Part shown: positions 13,042 to 17,771 of the stretch, piece by piece
How positions within the stretch are numbered: position 1 is the stretch's first letter
Layout of the letters: every line of letters starts with the position of its first letter
Source of the DNA: a bacterium UBA4883
GTDB taxonomy: Bacteria > Bacillota > Clostridia > Oscillospirales > Acutalibacteraceae
Direction: 5' to 3'
Assembly (NCBI GenBank): GCA_002399225.1
Contig: DHDF01000026.1
Span: forward strand, 537-18,307
DNA: 17,771 bases
Notes under the pieces: generated by a model
Databases searched by the model: none
What the model was told of the DNA's origin: nothing
Seen by the model: the letters and a program-made list of their open reading frames with translations, nothing else
Translations under genes and position numbers: made by a program

Positions 13042-13854
13042 GTGAAAATGGGAAAAAGAGACCGTGCGCTGGTTGCCGCCGTGAGTATTCTGTTCCTTTT
13101 TCTAACGGCATGTTCCAATCAACAGAGTTCCTCTTCCGGCGGGAGGATCCGGCCGGAAGATGGAAAGAAAATTGGATATCAGATGGAGCTCCCGGGCAAA
13201 GGGGAAGAGATTGCCGTTTTGGAAACCAACATGGGAAACATCCGCATTCGGCTGTTTCCATCGGCTGCTCCGAAAGCCGTAGAAAATTTCAAGGGGTTGA
13301 TTTAGAAGGGATACTACAATCATCTGACTTTTCACAGAATCATCAAAAATTTCATGATCCAGACCGGAGATCCAAGTGGAGATGGCACCGGCGGGCAAAG
13401 TCTTTGGAATAAGGCGTTTGCAGATGAATTCAATCAGAATTTGCTGAATCTGCGGGGAGCCGTTGCCATGGCGAATTCGGGGAAAGACACAAACGGCAGT
13501 CAGTTTTTCATTGATCAGGCACCGGTTTCTGCTTTCCCCGGGTGGGACAATTTTCAAAGGGCATATGACGCTTACCGGCAGAATCCGGAAGCATTTGTTG
13601 CACAATACGGGTCGGAGTGGATCAACATGGACAAGGCGAGCCAAAGTTATCAGAAAGCTTATGAAAAATATGGCGGGAATCCCTACCTGGATGGATATTA
13701 CAATATTGCTCAGAAAGGGCATACCGTGTTTGGGCAGGTCTTTGACGGGATGGACGTAGTGGACAAAATTGCCTCTGCCGCTACAAACGACAAGGGCAAA
13801 CCAAATGAGAATATTATCATTCAAAGAGCTGAGATTAAAAAATACGAGGGATAG
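13042..13854 (+). pseudogene. Lipoprotein cyclophilin-type peptidyl-prolyl isomerase with in-frame amber codon
   Basis: The frame from the GTG at 13042 (GGAGG at 13031-13035) begins with a lipoprotein signal: a basic start, a hydrophobic stretch and the lipobox LTAC ending at C24. The protein would be exported and anchored to the membrane to help fold secreted proteins. The cyclophilin domain follows (VLETNMGNIRIRLFP, APKAVENFKGLI), then a TAG at codon 88 (13303-13305). The same frame continues at once with KGYYNHLTFHRII, MIQTGDPSGDGTGG, ANSGKDTNGSQFFI and GQVFDGMDVVDKIA, to a TAG at 13854. Relatives usually have Glu or Lys at the amber position, so one base change from GAG or AAG explains it. 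Without the stop the product would be 270 residues. Confidence 0.85.
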
Positions 13855-13906
13855 GATGCTTCAGCCTGCCTGCGGCAACTGAATCCATTATGAGATAAGC
13901 TGATTT

Positions 13907-13947
13907 ATCGCCCGTTTGAATTCTGAACTTGGGCGATATCATTTTTT
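13907..13947 (+). terminator. Terminator or attenuator between cyclophilin gene and pyrG
   Basis: ATCGCCC (13907-13913) pairs with GGGCGAT (13931-13937) around a 17-base loop, followed after ATCA by six T (13942-13947). It may simply end the cyclophilin transcript. It also lies 58 bases before pyrG with only a weak promoter after it (TTGGGC at 13929-13934, 17 bp, TACGAT at 13952-13957). It could therefore act as a pyrG leader attenuator if transcription begins further upstream. Confidence 0.65.
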
Positions 13948-14004
13948 ATTGTTACGATGCAGCCAACAAAATGCAAGAATGAAAGATAGAGGATGGAGGA
14001 CAAT

Positions 14005-15639
14005 ATGCCAGCAAAGTATGTATTTGTAACAGGTGGTGTGGTTTCTGGCCTAGGGAAGGGAATTACGGCGGCGTCACTAGGCCGCCTACTGAAATCCAGG
14101 GGACTTAGAATCACGATGCAGAAATTTGATCCGTATTTGAATGTGGATCCGGGCACCATGAACCCTTTCCAGCACGGCGAAGTCTTTGTTACGGACGACG
14201 GTGCGGAAACAGATCTTGATCTGGGGCACTATGAACGGTTTATCGATGAGAATCTGACGCAGAACAGCAATGTGACCTCCGGCCGGGTTTACTGGAATGT
14301 CATTCAAAAAGAGCGCAACGGCGACTACGGCGGTGGAACCGTGCAGGTGATTCCGCACATCACGAATGAGATCAAATCCCGCATTTACGCCGGCAAGGAT
14401 AATGTGGACGTGGCAATTATTGAGGTCGGCGGCACAGTTGGGGACATTGAAAGCCAGCCGTTTCTGGAAGCCATCCGCCAGTTTGCCACAGAAGTGGGGC
14501 GCTCCAACTGCCTGTTTATCCATGTAACTTTGGTTCCCTATCTCGCTTGTTCCAATGAACATAAATCCAAGCCGACTCAGCACAGTGTGAAAGAGCTTCT
14601 TTCCATTGGAATACAGCCTGATATTATTGTCCTTCGTTCGGAAAAAACCATCGGCGAAGATGTCAAAAAGAAAATTGCCTTATTCTGCAATGTCGATGAA
14701 AACTGTGTCATCGAAAACTTGGATCTGCCTCTTTTGTATGCGGTTCCGCTTGCCCTGCGCGAAGAGCGTTTGGATGACATTGTCTGCAAGCGCTTTGGAC
14801 TTGATACCCCGGGGCCGGATCTCAAGGAATGGATTTCTATGGTCAGCACGGCTATGTCTTTGACCGACAGCGTCACCATTGCTCTGGTCGGCAAATATAT
14901 TGAACTGCACGATGCTTACCTCAGCGTTGCGGAAGCACTGACTCACGGCGGATTTGGCAATAAGGTGAAAGTGAATATCAGATGGGTGGATTCAGAGACC
15001 ATCACGGAAGACAATGTTTCTGAAATTCTTGCCGATGTGGACGGCGTTGTGGTTCCCGGCGGCTTTGGGCAGAGAGGAATCGAAGGGAAAATCACCGCGA
15101 TTCATTATGTCCGCCTCAACAGCATCCCCTTCCTGGGCATTTGCCTGGGTATGCAGCTTGCGCTCGTGGAATATGCCCGTCATGTTTTGGGGCTGGCAGA
15201 TGCCAATTCCGCGGAGTTCGATCCGCAGAGCAGCAATCATGTCATTGATTTAATGCCGGAGCAAAAAGATGTGGTGCAGCTTGGCGGCACCATGCGGCTT
15301 GGCAAATACCCGTGCAAGCTGGTGCCCGGAACAAAAGCGTACAAGCTGTACGGGAATATTCCGTTGATTTATGAGCGCCACCGCCACCGCTTTGAAGTTA
15401 ACAATGATTATCGGGATCAGTTTGAAAAAGCGGGAATCGTATTCTGCGGAAAGTCCCCAGACGACCGAATTGTGGAGATGATGGAACTGCCCAACCATCC
15501 GTGGTTTCTGGGTTCCCAGTTCCATCCGGAATTCAAATCCCGGCCGAACCGCCCCCATCCGCTGTTCCAGGGGCTGATCGGTGCGGCAAAGCAATATCAT
15601 AAAAACCACAATGAGCAGATGACTCTTCCCGAAGTCTGA
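14005..15639 (+). CDS. pyrG: CTP synthase (glutamine-hydrolysing)
   Basis: This enzyme converts UTP to CTP with ATP and glutamine, the last step of de novo cytidine nucleotide synthesis. The 544-residue length is normal. The N-terminal synthetase domain starts with [17 protein letters not shown], the P-loop-like ATP site, and contains the conserved [11 protein letters not shown]. The C-terminal class I glutamine amidotransferase domain has nucleophile C380 in GICLGMQ and the H507/E509 pair in FHPEF. All key residues are present. I chose the ATG at 14005, which has GGAGG (13995-13999) 5 bases upstream and fits the family start; an ATG at 13993 lies inside the ribosome binding site region. It stands alone, ended by a strong terminator. 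Confidence 0.98.
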   Translation: MPAKYVFVTGGVVSGLGKGITAASLGRLLKSRGLRITMQKFDPYLNVDPGTMNPFQHGEVFVTDDGAETDLDLGHYERFIDENLTQNSNVTSGRVYWNVIQKERNGDYGGGTVQVIPHITNEIKSRIYAGKDNVDVAIIEVGGTVGDIESQPFLEAIRQFATEVGRSNCLFIHVTLVPYLACSNEHKSKPTQHSVKELLSIGIQPDIIVLRSEKTIGEDVKKKIALFCNVDENCVIENLDLPLLYAVPLALREERLDDIVCKRFGLDTPGPDLKEWISMVSTAMSLTDSVTIALVGKYIELHDAYLSVAEALTHGGFGNKVKVNIRWVDSETITEDNVSEILADVDGVVVPGGFGQRGIEGKITAIHYVRLNSIPFLGICLGMQLALVEYARHVLGLADANSAEFDPQSSNHVIDLMPEQKDVVQLGGTMRLGKYPCKLVPGTKAYKLYGNIPLIYERHRHRFEVNNDYRDQFEKAGIVFCGKSPDDRIVEMMELPNHPWFLGSQFHPEFKSRPNRPHPLFQGLIGAAKQYHKNHNEQMTLPEV

Positions 15640-15702
15640 CGGCCGCACGCAAAATGCGTGGGAATGTAAGATATCGCACGGACCCTAATTTAAAATTCAG
15701 AT

Positions 15703-15737
15703 AAAAAACCGCTCCCATTTGCTGGGAGCGGTTTTTT
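15703..15737. terminator. Bidirectional terminator between pyrG and flavodiiron gene
   Basis: A perfect stem CCGCTCCCA (15709-15717) with TGGGAGCGG (15723-15731), loop of five bases, flanked by six A on the left and six T on the right. It stops pyrG transcripts on the plus strand and the flavodiiron gene on the minus strand. A smaller hairpin (CACGC 15646-15650, GCGTG 15656-15660) sits just after pyrG without a T run. Confidence 0.95.
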
Positions 15738-15779
15738 AAGATCCGGATTCCATCCGGGCGCGGAAAGAGAAAAACAAGA

Positions 15780-16982
15780 TTATTTGGTGGCCTGAACGAT
15801 GCTGTCCGCCACCGCGTCCAAATCGGCCAGATTGTCTTCGACCATCGAGGAGTTGAGAGAGAGCCTTTCATCGAGGACTTTTATGTCTTTCATCTCATTT
15901 TCCAGGAACTGCTGCATCAAATTGCCGGATCGGCGGGCCCAGGAACCATTTTCCACAATAGAGACCGTGCGGTTTTGCACATTTAATGCTTTCATGTCCA
16001 TCAGGTAACTCTTCATCGGTGGATAAATGTCAAGGTTGTAAGTGACCGATGCCAAAACCAGATGACTGAGGCGGAATGTTTCAGAAATCAGATAAGAAAC
16101 ATGTGTTTTGGAAACATCATAAATCGCAACGTTCGGCATCCCTTTTTTCACAATTTCAGAGGCGAGGGTTTCCACGGCACTTTCCGTGTTCCCATACATG
16201 GAGGCATAGACGATCAAAACGCCCTTTTCTTCCGGCTCATATTTACTCCATTTGTCATATTTATCAAGAAAATATCCGAGATTGGAGCGCCAGACGAGAC
16301 CGTGAAGCGGGCAGATCATTTTGATGTCAAGGCCGGATGCTTTTTTCAGAAGGGCTTGGACGAAAGGACCGAATTTGCCGACAATATTGGTGTAATACCG
16401 GCGGGCTTCGTTAAGCCAGTCACGGTCAAAGTTCACTTCGTCATTAAAAAGCCTGCCGTCCAGCGTTCCGAATGAACCAAAAGCGTCTGCGGAGAACAGG
16501 ACTCCGTTCGTGGTATCGAAGGTTACCATGACCTCGGGCCAGTGAACCATCGGTGCCTCCACGAAGGCCACTGTGTGCCTGCCGAACGATTTGGTGTCGC
16601 CTTCCTTGACCTCTTCCGCACGGCCGTCCATCGGGACCCCGAATTGCCGCAGCAGCAGAACGGCTATTTCCGTGGTGATAATCTTGACATCCGGGTAGCG
16701 CAGAAGAATTTCCCGAATCGAGGCGGCATGGTCCGGTTCCACATGATTGATGACCAGGTAATTTAGCGGCCGGCCTGCCAGGACAAACTCGACGTTTTCC
16801 AAAAACTGACGGCAGACGGACCAGTCCACCGTATCGAACAGAACGGTTTGTTTGTCAAGGAGAAGATAGGAGTTGTAAGAAACGCCTTGGGGAATGGGAT
16901 GTATATTTTCAAATAAGGCGAGCCTGCGGTCGTTTGCGCCAACCCAGTAAAGCTGATCGGTAACTTGTCTGACACAATGCAT
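15780..16982 (-). CDS. fprA: Flavodiiron protein (FprA family A-type flavoprotein)
   Basis: This 400-residue cytoplasmic enzyme reduces O2 to water or NO to N2O, protecting anaerobes. The N-terminal metallo-beta-lactamase-like domain has the diiron ligands H80, E82 and D84 (NHVEPDHA), H147 (VHWPE), D166 (SADAFGS) and H227 (PLHGLVW). The C-terminal flavodoxin domain has the FMN phosphate loop SMYGNTES (261-268). The ligands all look intact. GGGAGG (16990-16995) lies 7 bases before the ATG at 16982. The ETF-rubredoxin gene lies 57 bases upstream on the same strand with no evident promoter between, so the two are likely co-transcribed; rubredoxin is the usual electron donor of this family. Confidence 0.95.
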   Translation of the reverse strand: MHCVRQVTDQLYWVGANDRRLALFENIHPIPQGVSYNSYLLLDKQTVLFDTVDWSVCRQFLENVEFVLAGRPLNYLVINHVEPDHAASIREILLRYPDVKIITTEIAVLLLRQFGVPMDGRAEEVKEGDTKSFGRHTVAFVEAPMVHWPEVMVTFDTTNGVLFSADAFGSFGTLDGRLFNDEVNFDRDWLNEARRYYTNIVGKFGPFVQALLKKASGLDIKMICPLHGLVWRSNLGYFLDKYDKWSKYEPEEKGVLIVYASMYGNTESAVETLASEIVKKGMPNVAIYDVSKTHVSYLISETFRLSHLVLASVTYNLDIYPPMKSYLMDMKALNVQNRTVSIVENGSWARRSGNLMQQFLENEMKDIKVLDERLSLNSSMVEDNLADLDAVADSIVQATK

Positions 16983-17039
16983 AAAAAAACCTCCCTTATG
17001 TTTTTAGTTGCCTGTGTATTGTTTTTCGGTTTGAATCAA

Positions 17040-17771
17040 TCAAGCTTCTATAAATTTTTCTTTGCTTGTGCCGCAGTATGGGCAGATCCATTCTTCAGGA
17101 AGGGATTCGAAAAGCGTGCCGGGCTGGATATCATTTTCCGGATCGCCAACGGCGGGATCATACTCATAGCCGCAGCCCTTGCAGACATAATGCTTCCAAT
17201 CGTGTTTGATTTTTCTTGGCATAGCGCGTTTCATCTTCTTCATTGGCGGTGCCGGCTTTTTGGCTTGGCCATTGTCCAGAGCCTGAGTCAAAAGCGGCAG
17301 AATTTCAAGGACGTCCCCGACGATCCCATAATCGCAGTTTTTGAAAATTGGAGCGCTGGGATTGGTATTAATGGCAACGATCGTGGTCGCATCCTTGATT
17401 CCTTTCAGATGCTGGCCTGCTCCGGAGATGCCACACGCGATGTAAAGATTGCCGTTGAATTTCTGGCCGGACATTCCGACATAACGGTTTAAGGGGACAT
17501 AATGCAGAGTCTCAGCGACCGGACGGGAAGAGCCGACGGTTGCCCCGGCCTGAACAGCCAAATCCTGAATTAATTTCATGTTTTTCTTTTCGCCGATTCC
17601 GCGGCCGGCGCTGACAACGCGATCCGCTTTGCTGATCGGTGTGTCAAGGTCGATCCCGACGGTGAAATCATAGCCGTCTTTCTGAAGGCTTTCCACAAGT
17701 GCTTTGACCTGGTCTTTTGCAGTCCCATCCTTAAAGATCATTTTTTTGCGCGCGCCTGTGACAGCGCCGTG
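17040..17771 (-). CDS. Electron transfer flavoprotein alpha subunit fused to rubredoxin (partial)
   Basis: The frame is open to the window edge, so the N-terminus is missing; 243 residues are visible. The FAD-binding C-terminal domain of ETF alpha is clear: [38 protein letters not shown] and [20 protein letters not shown]. After a Lys/Pro-rich linker ([17 protein letters not shown]) comes a complete rubredoxin domain with the iron ligands in [10 protein letters not shown] and CPYCGTS, plus the conserved EEW before the second pair. The fusion would pass electrons from the ETF flavin to the one-iron rubredoxin centre, and from there to the flavodiiron protein encoded next. An ETF beta gene is expected upstream, outside the window. 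ATG at 17739 is internal, not the true start. Confidence 0.9.
   Translation of the reverse strand, partial: HGAVTGARKKMIFKDGTAKDQVKALVESLQKDGYDFTVGIDLDTPISKADRVVSAGRGIGEKKNMKLIQDLAVQAGATVGSSRPVAETLHYVPLNRYVGMSGQKFNGNLYIACGISGAGQHLKGIKDATTIVAINTNPSAPIFKNCDYGIVGDVLEILPLLTQALDNGQAKKPAPPMKKMKRAMPRKIKHDWKHYVCKGCGYEYDPAVGDPENDIQPGTLFESLPEEWICPYCGTSKEKFIEA

Noticed and set aside
13303..13305. Pyrrolysine or other amber recoding in the cyclophilin
   Set aside because: TAG also ends two genes normally in this window (3931 and 13854), and no recoding element is visible; a point mutation or sequence error is simpler.
13102..13824. 240-residue open frame antisense to the cyclophilin gene
   Set aside because: It spans the opposite strand of clear cyclophilin motifs and shows no domain or start signals of its own.

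Overview
The window looks like a chromosomal segment from an anaerobic Gram-positive bacterium of the Clostridia, most like the Oscillospiraceae/Ruminococcaceae. The reasons are a group-B-like [FeFe] hydrogenase under a Rex-type operator, a flavodiiron protein with an ETF-rubredoxin partner, mcsA/mcsB genes, a YtrA-type GntR regulator with ABC exporters, AGGAGG-type ribosome binding sites, and frequent TTG/GTG starts. This placement rests on gene content only; no rRNA or tRNA gene is present.

Layout, left to right. 1-263 is AT-rich and non-coding, with a good promoter at its end. 264-851 encodes an HD-domain hydrolase, closed by a terminator. 1130-4730 holds two ABC exporter units. The first is ATPase plus permease; the second is a GntR regulator, an ATPase and a permease broken by a frameshift. 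Both units have the same 8-mer inverted-repeat operator placed identically against the -10 box, so the GntR protein probably represses both. 4993-6435 is the hydrogenase, with a Rex-like operator just after its -10 box. 6475-8186 is a third ABC exporter whose ATPase lacks a normal signature motif and the switch histidine. 8253-9379 encodes a PHP phosphoesterase and a TSCPD-domain protein from their own promoter.

9425-9601 (minus strand) is a 58-residue Cys/Gly-rich membrane peptide. Divergent to it, 9721-11907 is an overlapping three-gene operon: McsA, an McsB homologue whose catalytic motifs are nearly all substituted, and a TPR-like protein. Neither ctsR nor clpC is next to it. 11960-12895 (minus) encodes a protein with S1 RNA-binding domains. 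13042-13854 is a lipoprotein cyclophilin interrupted by an in-frame amber codon. 14005-15639 is CTP synthase (pyrG). The right end (minus) has a flavodiiron protein preceded by an ETF alpha subunit carrying a C-terminal rubredoxin domain, which together would form an O2/NO-reducing electron chain; the ETF gene runs off the window.

The most notable points are the apparent McsB pseudokinase operon, the shared double operator of the GntR/ABC units, the Rex-like site at the hydrogenase, the ETF-rubredoxin fusion beside its likely acceptor, the Cys-rich peptide, and two single-base lesions (the C6 frameshift and the amber codon) that are either real gene decay, recoding, or sequence error.
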